DNA from: Moniliophthora roreri
Taxonomy: Eukaryota > Basidiomycota > Agaricomycetes > Agaricales > Marasmiaceae
NCBI GenBank assembly: GCA_001466705.2
Contig: LATX02000001.1
Location: 2,790,001 to 2,854,000, forward strand
Direction: 5' to 3'
DNA length: 64,000 bases
Shown piece by piece: positions 10,166 through 22,143 of the stretch (the stretch's first letter is position 1; every line of letters begins with the position of its first letter). The notes beneath the pieces were generated by a model. It was not told the DNA's origin, did no database searches, and worked only from the letters and a program-made list of their open reading frames with translations. A program made the translations under genes and the position numbers.

Positions 10166-12279
10166 TTACACGCTCTCGCTCTCAGTCAGTGGCTTCTCCG
10201 CTACAGTCGAAAGGGAAGCGTCATTCGAGCGTTTTTCTTCCATGATCCCGGGAGGAACAGCAAGACCATTAGTCTGGCTGGGATGCCAATGGAGTTCGTT
10301 CTCTGCGTGGCCATGACGGTCTCCAGCAGCGACATGGTGAGCCGCAGCATCTGCGTAGGGGCCAAATCCGTCCGTAAAGTTGCGTCCCAGTTCGATGTAG
10401 TCAGTAGCGAATTCTCCTATCTGTTTAGATCCATTCAGTAGACTACTCATGAAGAGTAATGACAGGCAACGTACCTCAGTTTCATCTAATCCAAGCCTTT
10501 CACTCTCCGGGCTTCCTCTCAACTTCAGCCCAGGAATGAGGTCGACGAACTTGGCTATGAGTGCGGTGACCACGAAACAGTATCCACAGGATGCAGCGAT
10601 GTACGCGACCTGGATGTATAACTGCTTCCAGTTTCGGTCCATGAAGCCTCCGGGGATGGAGGTATTGATGCCATCGGTCGCGATTACTTCACCGTCGGCA
10701 AGGAAGGCATTGAGAAGGAGTCCAACGATGCCTCCGACAGCGTGCTCGGCGAAGAGATCAAGGGCATCGTCGATGCGTAATATGAACTTGACTGTATTCA
10801 ATGCAATTAGCATACCTTGAATGACGTAGCATGCGCGAAAACTTACTCTTTGTAGCCAAGTTACAGATACTGCCTGAGAGCACACCAACTACGACCGAAG
10901 CCCATGGGTGCACAAACCCGGACGACGGAGTGGCAGCAACCAGCCCGGCAATAGTGCCAGAGCAGAAACCGACCATACTCCAATGTCTCTCATACCGGTA
11001 GTCCATCAAGCACCACACCATACCACCAAAAGCGGCAGCCAGCATTGAATTCCATATAGCCAGAATGGCTCGAATATTGGCACCAAACGCGCTACCACCG
11101 TTGAACCCGAGCCATCCGAACCAAAGCAAGAACGTGCCGAGGGATACAAAGGACACATTGTGGGGGCGAAAGTTGATCAGTTCCTTCTCTTGTCTGCGGC
11201 CCAGGACCCAAGAGAAGGCTAACCCGCTCACACCGCTGCCTATTTCGACAGGACCACCACCTGGGGAAGAGTGAGGTCACCAATTTAGTTGCTTATCTCC
11301 GCCAAGGTAGTTGGAGTATAAATACCTGCGAAATCGAGGACACCCCATTTGAATGCCCAGCCGTTGACACCCCAAACCCAACACGCGACAGGGCAGTAGA
11401 CCAAGGTTACCCAGAGGAATGTGAACACCATCGTGGGGAACACACGTCCACTAACGCAAGGGTCATCAGTATACGCCCTACACCCCAGGAGAAATAGGAA
11501 AACTGCTTACCGCTCTGCAATGCCTCCTACCAGAATGGCCACTGTCACACAGGCGAATTCCATCTGAAAGAAACTGTACAAAATTTCCGGAATCAAAGGT
11601 GAACCAGGTGACGGGGCGTCAAGTACTTTGCGCAAGCCAAAGTTGTGCAGGTTTCCGATGAATCCATTGGTTGCAGTTGGTGAAAACGCAAGCGTGTAAC
11701 CCCAAAAGAACCATTGGAAGATGCAAACTGCGTTTCCTGCTGCAACGACCCATATCAAAGATACTGGACAAGTACAAGGAAAGAAGGTAAGCCGTGTAAT
11801 TTTGGGGTAGGAGGATTACGGAAAAAACTAACATGCAGATTTCCTCCGCGCTAATCCAGAGTATAGAAACGCTGAAGATAGGGAATATCGTGAGATGGAC
11901 TATTTGTGGGGTATTGACACCAGGCGTACCGAGCCCAGGTACCTAAAGATAAGGAAAGAACTCGCCGTCAGATGAACTGATTGTTGGACTGCATTGACAA
12001 GAAATTACCATAGTAAGAACCTAGAGATAAGGAGAAAACTCGTCAGATGAACTGATTGTTAACCACATATTGACTGTACCATGGCTCCGGCGACGACGAT
12101 CAGCGCGACGTCTCCTCTGTCATAACTGCATGCAAGTTGCCGGGAAATGAGATAGGGTCAAAGCGGGTGATAAGAAGATAACGAACGTTCTATATATAAA
12201 GGGCGGGAATCGGGAGGTCAACCAGAGTTTCTCAAGTCAAGGAGGTCAGCACATACGGCGGGGTTTCCGTAGACGACAT
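10166..12279 (-). CDS. Ammonium transporter (Amt/Mep family), 498 aa
   Basis: Ten exons on the minus strand: 12279-12257, 12125-12080, 12020-12009, 11942-11930, 11871-11833, 11763-11511, 11450-11326, 11260-10847, 10791-10475, 10420-10166. Frames join throughout and rebuild the conserved N-terminal helix DVALIVVAGAM-VLTM-VPGL-AFLYSGLARRKSA, with exons of only 12 and 13 nt. Family landmarks: FQWFFWGYTLAFS, DFAGGGPVEIGSG, NVSFVSLGTFLLWFGWLGFNGGS, DDALDLFAEHAVGGIVG. The first of the two pore histidines is Glu here (PVEIGSG), as in yeast Mep1 and Mep3, while the second (AEHAVGG) is kept; this suggests a low-affinity, non-sensor type. Eleven membrane segments are expected, followed by a long hydrophilic cytoplasmic tail. 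GATA-type motifs lie upstream, fitting control by nitrogen supply (inference). Confidence 0.93.
11943..12079 (-). repeat. Two adjacent homologous introns flanking a 12-nt exon
   Basis: Introns 12079-12021 (59 nt) and 12008-11943 (66 nt) of the ammonium transporter share their 3' halves almost exactly: each contains CAATCAGTTCATCTGACG followed by a pyrimidine tract and CCTTATCTYTAG. On the plus strand the two copies start at 11943 and 12021, an offset of 78 bases. They flank the exon GTTCTTACTATG (12020-12009). A tandem duplication that copied an intron is the simplest reading. Confidence 0.8.
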
Positions 12280-13305
12280 CTTCAGTCCTCAACCTCTTCC
12301 AACGCCTAAAAATTTGGAGATCTTGATATCAAAGTGACCGTGTAACGGCCCTGACGCTGATTATAAGTTGCCGTCGAGCTCGCCGCTGCCGACTGAGCTG
12401 AAAAGAGTTTTTACTGTACTGGGCCCCTGAGCGTTCTTCTGGGCGAATTCTCTTGATGTTGGTTGTTCGCAGGAGTTTGCAGGTCAGTCGTTAGGAGTTG
12501 GGATTGAGTGATGTGCCCTGGCCTATCATGCTGCCGAAATCTTTTTGAATGAAGGAAAAATTAAGTTGAAAAATAACCGTTATCATTGTTGGAAAAAAAT
12601 GACAACCAATTCATTCGAGATAAGAGGTCTGACAACACGTGATCGACTGCTTGTCTAAAATTACTCAAAATGGAGAGGTTTGAGTCGAAATGTTCATTTT
12701 AAGACAAATTATCGTGGGACGCCCAGAGAAAATTTCTCCTTTTCCGGAGTTGCTTATCTTTGACGTGAGCACTCCAACTCGGGTTAACGAGTGGGCTTAC
12801 TTGATATCGAGGAATGTTTTTGCACAAAAGGGGAAGGGATGTTTTGAAGGAGAACACTAGTGGCAGAGCCAGGAGTATATATTCGCGCACATGTGACCTT
12901 GCGCGTGTCGAGGATAAGTCGGATTGGGGCGGCCGAAAGCACCTGACTGTCGGAAAATGGCTAGAGCAAAAGATATACGAGCCATCTCGTTGGAGAACTG
13001 AAAGAACTGGAGCGTTATGTTGGCATTATAAATAGAGCCTCGAACTAGGACCCATCTGCCATGTATCCATCTTTGACATGCCGGCCCTCACAACCCGAAT
13101 CATACCCATTCAAATGCTTGCTTGGCAAATCTTACTACTTCCTGCACTCCATGTGGAGTAGTAAACGCCACCCTAACTGCGATACAGTACAATTTGTCTT
13201 TTAATGTCAAAGTAGACAAAGAAAGTAGGAAATCCAATCCTGAAAGAAACATGATCAAACACTTTAATTAAACAAGCCAAACAACAGGCCGAGAACATAC
13301 CAACA
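12280..13305. promoter_or_regulatory. Upstream region of the ammonium transporter with GATA-type motifs
   Basis: About 1 kb without a supported gene. GATAAG or its complement occurs at 12618-12623, 12753-12758 (CTTATC) and 12913-12918. GATA factors of the AreA/Nit2 type drive nitrogen genes in fungi through such sites, so a role in ammonium-transporter control is plausible, but three hexamers in 1 kb is not far from chance. Short open frames here have no recognisable content. Confidence 0.35.
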
Positions 13306-14034
<729 letters not shown>

Positions 14035-14506
14035 GGCGGACGTCGTAGAAGCAGAAGAAAAGATAAGATCATGGTGCCTGCCTAGGAGGGGCAGCGCTCG
14101 ATTGTGTGCATTACAGGTGAGTGTAACGCAATCAAAACTGTTAGCGATGATACCCAATTCCGCCAACGTCTAATGGCGGCAGTACTATCCACAAACTAAC
14201 AATCCCCTCGCCTTTTACTAGGGGATTCCGTGGGGGTAGTACACCTAACGCCGCTTTACTAATCTTTGGGCTGTCCTCTCTTCGAGAGTTCGTATCTTTA
14301 TTGCTTTCCTTTTTTAATGTTCTTACATGACAGGATTCAACCTTCGTGTGGCTCATCATCTCTTACTGGCAACAGTATATTGACACCGCGCTGTCAAGGG
14401 TACTGGTAACAAGAGTTCCAACTTCAGAACTCAGGTTTCAAGCACGAAAATTTATAAAATAACTATAACTAATGTATACTGATCTAAGTGACAATATCAA
14501 TGGATC

Positions 14507-16311
14507 CTACATTGTTTTAACACCAGTCAAGGTACTCGTATAGTAAAGCGCCCCCAAAACAACAGCTGCCGGTATTCCCAGTCCCCATATTAGCGATTTC
14601 CGTTGAGTACTTTTATCTTCCGGAGACCACCATCTGATTTCCGACCATATGAGTGGCAAGACAACGACGCACGCCTTCCATATCTAGGGGGGAGGAAAGC
14701 ATGAGAACAGGGGAAGAATAGAGGAACTTGGAGACTTACCACAGCGAAGGTTTTGAAGAAGAGTGCGGGGTATTCAACGAACGAAGGCGCAACTAATTTC
14801 GGCTTCTCCTCAGGGTAGTACTGGACCGAGCGTGCGTGTGTGAACATCACCCAGACAGAATAGAACGCGACGGAAAAGAAGTGGTAGATTAAAAGCAAAG
14901 GTGAAGGAGTTATTCTGAATAACATTGATGAAGACGACGGTCAACAATCGCAGGGAATTGGACGTACGCAGAGAGGAGAGACACTGGTCCATTTATACAT
15001 TCGCCACCTCGTTCGAAATACTTGAAACAGCCCAGTCTGAGCACCCCGAGTAATTCATCTAAAAGAGTTTGTGATGAGTATCGGAATAGAAGACACGGAG
15101 AAGGAATATTAACGCACCATCGGCACCAAACAGGTCGTACAGCGCAACACTGAGAATGTTCACCGTCGATGATAACGGTTTTCTCCGCCAATGCCAAGTC
15201 TGTAATGCATCCTTGACTGTGTTCCAATCCGACAAATCCATGTTTCCTAGCAACTCCTGTAGAATAACGACGTCGTTGAAGGCGACTGTCATTCCACCGC
15301 CAGTGAGAGGATGTCGCATATTCCAGGCATCACCAAGTAGAATGACACCATGCTTGGATAGATTAGGGTCAGTCCCTTGCATGACAGGAGGAAGGAAAGA
15401 GTTGGGCATTCGTCGTAACCGGTCATTCTTCGCGGCTTCGAGCGCGGCGATGTGAACAGTCGAAGGAAGTTCAGGAATGATGTTATTTAGAATATGACCC
15501 TAAATAAAAGATTGTAAGTACAAGCTTAACAGACGTAAGAAGTGGGAAAATATCAACTTACCTTCATGTCTGAAGGAAGAGGCGCTTTCACATCGACTAG
15601 CATCCGCGTGTCGTGTGTGCCAATCTGGTACAGAAGCACCGGGCCATTCGACTTTGTCAGGCAGACCGTACCACATTTAGGAATAGGGAGCCGAGTGTCC
15701 TTGAGTACCAAGCCAACGAAATGGCTCTTTGTAACAGGTTTCAGAGCCTGCTTGTTCATGACTTGATTCCTAAAATTGGAGAAACATCCATCCGCAATAA
15801 CCACCAAGTCGGCATAGAAGGCTTCCTTCTCTGCGTCATTTCCGTCTGTCGACCCCGACTTCCTCGACCCATAAACTCCAATAACCTTCTGTGACCTTTC
15901 ACACTGGATGAGCTCAGTCACCGTCACCTCTACGATCTCAACTCCCTTTGCCCGTCTAGCGGCCTCTCGTAAGTTCATGATGAATTTGCCATGATGAAAA
16001 CTTCGTCCTTCGTGTCGTCCGGGGTAGGGTATATGTACAGAGCGACCGTTCTCGACAACGCAGTAGCCAGTGACTGGAATAGCGTCAATGTTTTCGACGC
16101 ACGACTCCATCCCTAGCTTCTTGAGAGCCATAAATCCTCCAGGCTGAAGTAGCTCCCCAACTATACGATCCGGTTCCTCCAGCGATCGTTCCAAAAGCCC
16201 TATTCGGAGAGGTTTTTCGCGAGGGATCGTCGACAGAGCATGAGCAAGAGTGCATCCTGCAACGCCTGCACCAACAATGAGCACGTCATATTGAGCTTTC
16301 GCCATCGTCAA
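14507..16311 (-). CDS. ERG1: Squalene epoxidase (squalene monooxygenase), about 522 aa
   Basis: Five exons on the minus strand: 16311-15562, 15499-15118, 15058-14968, 14914-14740, 14683-14507. The N-terminus has the FAD-binding Rossmann motif DVLIVGAGVAGCTLAHAL and the following conserved block RIVGELLQPGG; a second FAD motif is VVIADGCFSNFR, and the third is GVILLGDAWNMRHPLTGGGM, the signature of squalene epoxidases. Two hydrophobic segments near the C-terminus (SPLLLIYHFFSVAFYSVW; SLIWGLGIPAAVVLGALYY) anchor it in the ER membrane. It converts squalene to 2,3-oxidosqualene using O2 and NADPH, the first oxygen step of ergosterol synthesis and the target of allylamines such as terbinafine. ATG 16305 (MAKAQYDV) may be the true start rather than 16311. 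ERG2 of the same pathway lies 22 kb downstream. Confidence 0.95.
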
Positions 16312-16621
16312 AGGTCGTGGAGGGGGGCAAAAATGAGCGGAACAATCGCCTTTAAGAGGAGAGACTGAAATATGCCGACTGATTATGGCGAGAACATGCT
16401 ACGCGAAAAATATTCTAGTGACACCACTTTTTACTTGACCAAAAAGGAAAGTGGCCTCGATTCTCATCCCCAGTGCAGGCTCGCCTTGTCGAGATCGTTC
16501 AAAGTGTACACGCCGCTAAAGTAGATACAAATTCATGTTCGTATGCTAGTTTGGGTGGACAAGAACATTGATAACACAATATATACAGGATTCTGACACC
16601 ATGTTAAACTAGTACTAGTAT

Positions 16622-17994
16622 ATGAACTTGGTTTTCACTTTGTACGGCACGTATTCCAAAAGCTCGGCAGCAGCTTTCACCTTTTCAATGTCACCCCAGG
16701 AAAGACCGGGACAACGTATCAACTTTACCTTGGGGCATACGGGATTATACCTCAAACGCGACGCAAGCGCTTTGACAAAAGGTTCAATAAGCAACGTGAA
16801 ATGGGACTTATAATAGCTCGAGCACTGATACCACTGGAAATGAAATTCCCGTTGAACGATCTGGAGTATCCAGCTCTCCGAGGATTGATACTGAGGAACA
16901 GTCGAGGAAGTTGCTCGAAAATGTGATGGTGTGCGGGGCTGGGCAGACCCTCAAGTTAAGAAGACAGCTGGGATCAAGATTCGCATGGCTGCAGAGCGCA
17001 AGAGTCTGGAGATCCGAAGGGAGGAGCAATGGGAGGAATCTCTCTAGGACAGCTCCCGGGCCCGGAATGTAGTTGGGATGTTCTTCGCACGCAAAGTCAA
17101 GTCTGGGACTGACGTGATCGTCTACGGTGTGGGCCTGAGTATCGGCGGAGTCGTGTGCTTGTCTATGCCTTGAGATGGCCCTTCTGAACATACGTTACCT
17201 TCCTGTTGGGTGCAGAGAATATCTTCTCGACGAAGTATTTCAACAATTGAAATTCTGCCTCGGTGATCGATGATGACTGAGGGTCCAAAATGATAGACGT
17301 CGCATGAGGGAAATGTAATTGATTGATCAGAGCGATGCAGTCAACAATTGTCGATTTCAACTTCAGGCGGCGCAACTTGGGGGAAGGCGACAACGGGATA
17401 ATTTCTGGTCCTCGACATTTAGATAAACATTGCGGAGCAGCGCCAGATCCTCGAGCTCGGGCATACTGCGCAGGATGTCCAACAGCTGACCCATGGTAGG
17501 AAGTAGGAGATTGTATAACTCCAGCGTACGCAGATGTGTCTTGCTGCACAGGAGCCCTTCAGGTAGAGGAACGATACCTGGAAGACGACTGCTTCCTATT
17601 CGCAAGGTTTGAAGGTGTTTTCGAGCGCCTCCCATATTGGATGATCGTCCTTCATATTCACAGGGGAGTGGAGTGGCAGAGCTTTGATTCTATACGCAGC
17701 GGTGCGGTTCAGGACCATCGTATCGTTGGGCCTTCCGAAATGAGGCTTGGTCCATAGTGACTGGTCGCCTATCGCAACACTTCGCAGGTAGCTGCGTACG
17801 TAGGTGATTCGGAAGAAGGTAGAAACATCTCCGTCGGAAAGGCAGTACGAAAGGATTCTGCTCCACAGTCTCTGACAGGAGTCGACGAGTTTTGCTGTAA
17901 CCTGAGCTTCTGCAGCTGACCGCCTCAATTTTCGATATCTTCTCAGTTTCTGTTGTATTTCTGTTAATTTATCGTCAACGGCTCGTGAAGACAA
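16622..17994 (-). pseudogene. F-box/LRR-type gene with several frameshifts
   Basis: Reading the minus strand from 17994: a basic helical start (LRRYRKLRRSAAEAQ), a region like the F-box-linked segment of agaricomycete F-box proteins (ITYVRSYLRSVAIGDQSLW), then leucine-rich stretches (SKTHLRTLELYNLLLP, SPKLRRLKLKSTIVDCI, LPSDLQTLALCSH) and a C-terminal block (LSWGDIEKVKAAAELLEY) ending at 16622. The frame must change near 17620, near 17410 and near 16812, and none of these places shows usable GT...AG borders. Either three small indels have accumulated or the sequence has errors; a pseudogene is the simpler reading. The F-box helix itself is weak. Such genes are numerous and fast-evolving in agaricomycetes. 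Confidence 0.6.
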
Positions 17995-18656
17995 TGAAAG
18001 TACACCTGCAGTATACAGTACCAGTGAACAACTTTCAAGCCGTCGACACGCTCACCATCCAGGGTCCGGGGTCAGTTCCGTATACGTGTTCCCATTCATT
18101 ACGATGGAGACGGGGTATTGTTGCGGATGCAGATTGCTCGGATGTTGGTGCAGGAGAACATCGGCAGTAGAGAACAAGTCAAATCATGACATACTGTGTT
18201 GAATTCAAAGTCACACCTGCGCCGCGCTCTCTTTTCAGCAACCACTTGTGTTTCCATTTTGCGACTCAAAGGGTACTTCACAAGGAGTACTTTGTTCCGC
18301 CGAATTAAATAACAATAAGGGTGATGTACTTTGCTGTTTATGAAAGCGATATATTACTGAAAAATCTGGAATACGAGGTGATGTACATAACCGTTCGGGT
18401 CGTTTTTTTTGAAGATGAGGGGAGAATGAGGAATGGACAGGCTAAAGTCTGAGCGATTGTGGTTGTGGACTGCTTTCCCAGATAGCATTTGACGGCGACG
18501 CTGTATTGGAAAGTTGATGCCAACAACTGACAACTGACAACTGTCGTGTCGTTCAACTTGACTTCAGAACCCGATTTCTTCCTCCAGAGACGGCTTTACG
18601 TTGAGAGGTCACACCTACTGTATTGGGCGAGATCGTTGAGACGACCAACCATATCG
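17995..18656. other. Intergenic, no supported gene
   Basis: This is the upstream region of two divergent genes. A few short open frames occur without recognisable features. Confidence 0.45.
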
Positions 18657-20555
18657 ATGTTTTCCAGTTCAACTAGTGACGAAGATATCCAATATTATTA
18701 TGCAGTGAAAGAAGGACGAGCCAAGGGAGTGTTTCTCAGCTGGTGAGTGCCGCGAAAAGCTTTTGGGATGTTCTAGATACTAAGATAAAGGAAGGCATGA
18801 GTGCAAATTACACGTAAATGGCTATTTCGGAGCGTGCTTTCAGAAATTTCTCTACCTCCAAGACGCAGAAGACTGGCTTCGACGCCCGATGACGCCAGAA
18901 CCAGACATAAGCGATGCAGAAACCACCACCATCGCAGGGATTCAGAAAAGTCACGCCATCGATAGGAACACCACGAACGCGACAGCCCCCTCAGGCGACC
19001 GCAAAGGCAAAAGGCGGGCTATCGATGACGCAGACCATGAAGGCAGGCCCAAAAACAACAGTCCTACAACGTTCGTTACTCCTCTATTCAATCCCGTGGC
19101 ATCGTCCTCGCGAAGTAAAGGCAAACAGCGTGCAATTAATGAAGACCCTGGGACTGGAGACAACACTGATACTTCGGAATTCGTCGGTTCTCCATCGCGT
19201 CCAGTCACATCTTCCTCCAAGGACAAAGGCAAGCAACGTGCGGTCAACTGGGGCGATGAAATGCCAGGCTTAGTGAAATCTCCTGCTGCCAACAACGAGA
19301 AGAAAGAGGACTGTACGCTCAATCATGCCCCATCTAACGACCGGGGCACAGAGACGGAGATGGAGACAGAACCCGAAGTTCCAGCTCCAATTCCAAAGAG
19401 CCGGAAATTGAAGCGTAGCGGAACTGGATCTTCGAAGACGCGAAAAGATCTTGTTGTGTATTGCGATGGTGCTTGTTCAAGGAACGGAAAGGATGGTGCT
19501 AGGGCTGGTATTGGTGTATGGTGGGGCCACGACGATTCCAGGTCAGTTGCCTTCTCTTATATCTCGCTATGTCAACCGAAATAACTCCATTCATCCTCAG
19601 AAATCTTTCCGAGAGGTGTCCAGGTCCTCAAAGTAACATCTCCGCTGAACTCACGGTACGCCATTCACTCAATTTCTTATCAGAGAAACTGATTTGAAGA
19701 AGGCCGCTGCTCGAGTTCTGGAAACTACACCGATAAACGTAAAGAGAAAGTTGGTAATAAAAACCGACTCTGAACATGTTATCAACTGTAACTAAGCATT
19801 ACTCTCACTTCACCGAGCCTGCATTTACCCATCAACTCCTAGCCGTTACCAAATGGATTCACAACTGGAAAGCCAACGGTTGGCGCACATCCAAAGGCGA
19901 ACCCGTCAAGCATTCTGAATTAATTAGATATCTCTCGACTTTGATCGAGTGTCGCGAGAAGATCGGGCAGACCGTCGTCGTAGAACATGTTCGCGGTCAT
20001 TCAGGAATTGAAGGCAATGAAGGCGCAGATCATCTAGCCAACAAAGGGGCACTGTTACCCGAACGTGTTCTCAAAAAAACTTGGGCAGAGAAGGAGAAAA
20101 GGTATAGGGCGTGGGCTTTTGATGCGCAGCCGATACAGATAGATGGAGAAGGGACCAAATTATCTTTCTATCGCGATTCTCTTGAAGGGACTACGGAATC
20201 GAAGGAGGCCGACCCACGGCCCCCGAACGAGAACAATCCAGCTCCTGGTCCCGTAGCGAAGCCATCGAGATCCGGAGACGCAGAAATGGTTCGTACGTCG
20301 CACGGTGTGAATGACAAGGGTGCCGCTAGTGGCCCCATGCAGCTGAAGTCTGTCGGACCTCCTCGGCCATATCATAACGGGCAATCTCAACTGGATAATT
20401 CGACTCTTCAGACACCTCAGAAAACGCCCATCAGTGAACAAGAGCAGCGATGGGGTGAACTCGTTCTTTCAAGGATGAAGAAGCGGCCTTCTGAGGGGCG
20501 ACCAGACATTTACCCAGGACGGCCTCTTCACCCACGGCCACCTCTACCGCACTAA
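18657..20555 (+). CDS. Ribonuclease H1 with N-terminal hybrid-binding domain, 562 aa
   Basis: Exons 18657-18742, 18795-19541, 19601-19655, 19700-19787 and 19843-20555 join to an exact 563 codons. Residues 10-60 form the RNase H1 hybrid-binding (caulimovirus-type) domain: YYYAVKEGRAKGVFLSW, then HECKLHVNGYFGACFQKF. A linker of about 190 residues follows, with three copies of a KGK[RQ]RA[IV][DN] motif. The catalytic domain has all four acidic residues: YCDGACSRNG (Asp), NISAELT (Glu), IKTDSEHV (Asp) and GNEGADHLANKG (Asp), plus the conserved HVRGHSG. It degrades RNA in RNA-DNA hybrids, removing R-loops and primers. A tail of about 170 polar residues after the catalytic domain is unusual. ATG 18657 is the first ATG in frame with the binding domain. 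Confidence 0.92.
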
Positions 20556-21354
20556 ATTGAATTGAATGCAGGTAAACAGGTTCGGGTCTTCAGCTTCTCA
20601 CTTTCCATGCTCTTACTGACATTGTACATGTGCTGCAGAACTCGCCTTCACCACATGCTGTTCAGGCGATGCTTGATGTCCTTTGAATAACATTGAAGAG
20701 ATGGCTTCCCGAAGATCCACACAAGGATGCCCCATACGCCTTTGGTGTCGCTAAGGATGACTATCAGTCGAAAATGAACGTTTTATGCCTTCACCCTACT
20801 CTTTTCCCCTCGTCGGTCTGGAACGCCGTCTTTCAAATCGCAATCATGTTCCATTGCTTTCGTTTCAGTGTCGTTCTCCGTTTCGCTTACCGCTCTGTTG
20901 TGGCTGTTCTAAGCCGAATTATGTAGTGGGATCGTATGAACCAGCGAGGACACCCTCGCTTTGTAACCCTCGGGTTTCGGCGCAGGTTTCATCGTGTACT
21001 GAATCCCATTGGAGAGATGTCGACAGTCTGTGACCGCTAAGAGTGATGCCAATGGAACGGGTTCCGACGGCTAAATTTTCACATTCGAAGGACCTTGACG
21101 AGCGAGGTGATAAGTCGGACCTGTGCCACTCCGATTCTCACCAATGATAATGATCTACTTAGATCAACTTCTTACGGTGCATAATGTCCGTTCGTTCAAT
21201 CCTATGAGATATAAAAGCAATCCGACTCCTGGTCGATAGTCAGTATCGCCTCCTCTCCTTGCCTTCTTTTCCCATTAGGTATGACTTTCCCTCACCCCTC
21301 CTTCGCATTGCTGAACATACTTCCATTTAAGCTTAAATTCGATCGACGACCACT
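20556..21354 (+). promoter_or_regulatory. Upstream region of the small secreted protein gene, with TATA box
   Basis: No supported gene. TATAAAAG at 21210-21217 lies 138 bases before the ATG at 21355 and is followed by a pyrimidine-rich leader (around 21241-21300), a common layout of strongly expressed fungal genes. Confidence 0.5.
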
Positions 21355-21900
21355 ATGCGTTTCTCCACTGTTCTCGCTGCCCTTGCCACCGTCGGCTTCG
21401 CCGCTGCAACTCCTCTGGAATCTCGTCAAGAAGCTTTGCGCTTCGGTGTTGTCAACGTTGATGCTGGAGCAGGACCAGTAGCTCCTGGTCAGGTATGTAT
21501 GCACTCTCCCTGCTCACTACATCGTTTAACACATTCTGGTTATGATCTAGACCTTCGAAATCCGCTACGATTCCTCCAAGGCCCGCTTCCACCCCCTGTT
21601 CGTCGACTTCTTCGTGCAGGGTAGATTTTCAGACACTGGAAATCTCACTCCTCGCTTGCTCCTTTCCCGTAACGAGTTTGGCGCAGACGCTGTAACCCTC
21701 AATTCTACAGCCACGGTTAGTTGTTTGGTCTTCAGCTACGACGGATGCTGATTTCTTGTCGTTCTCTTGTATAGCTTCCCCCCGTTGACAAGCTCGGACC
21801 AACCAACAGCTGGTTGGTTTGGGCCGACGTTACTTTCCCTGTTGATGGATTCGTCGAAGTTGGCGGCACCAGTACTGGTCTTGCAGTTCAGTCTGCTTAA
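21355..21900 (+). CDS. Small secreted protein of unknown function, 142 aa
   Basis: Three exons, 21355-21492, 21551-21715 and 21775-21900, join to 143 codons. The N-terminus MRFSTVLAALATVGFAAATP is a clear signal peptide, followed by LESRQ, a possible processing point. The mature part reads FEIRYDSSKARFHPLFVDFFVQG...RFSDTGNLTPRLLLSRNEF...WLVWADVTFPVDGFVEVGG and has no cysteine and one NST glycosylation site. I do not recognise the family. The beta-rich look, TATA box and pyrimidine leader point to an abundant extracellular protein. Confidence 0.8.
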
Positions 21901-22143
21901 TTAGTACTTGTCTTTCACATTCCAAATTGGGGAGAGATATTATATCACGGACTTGATGCTTAGTTATAGTACTTATACCATTCCTTTCGGATTATTATCC
22001 TAGTTTTATACTTGAGAAACACCTGGGCGTCTATTAGCCACCTGTCGAGAACGGAAGGCAAACGCCGGAGCAATGCGTGGTTAACGACTACTACATAACT
22101 TTGACATAACTTATCATCAACCTATCGTTCTTCCTGCTCACCG

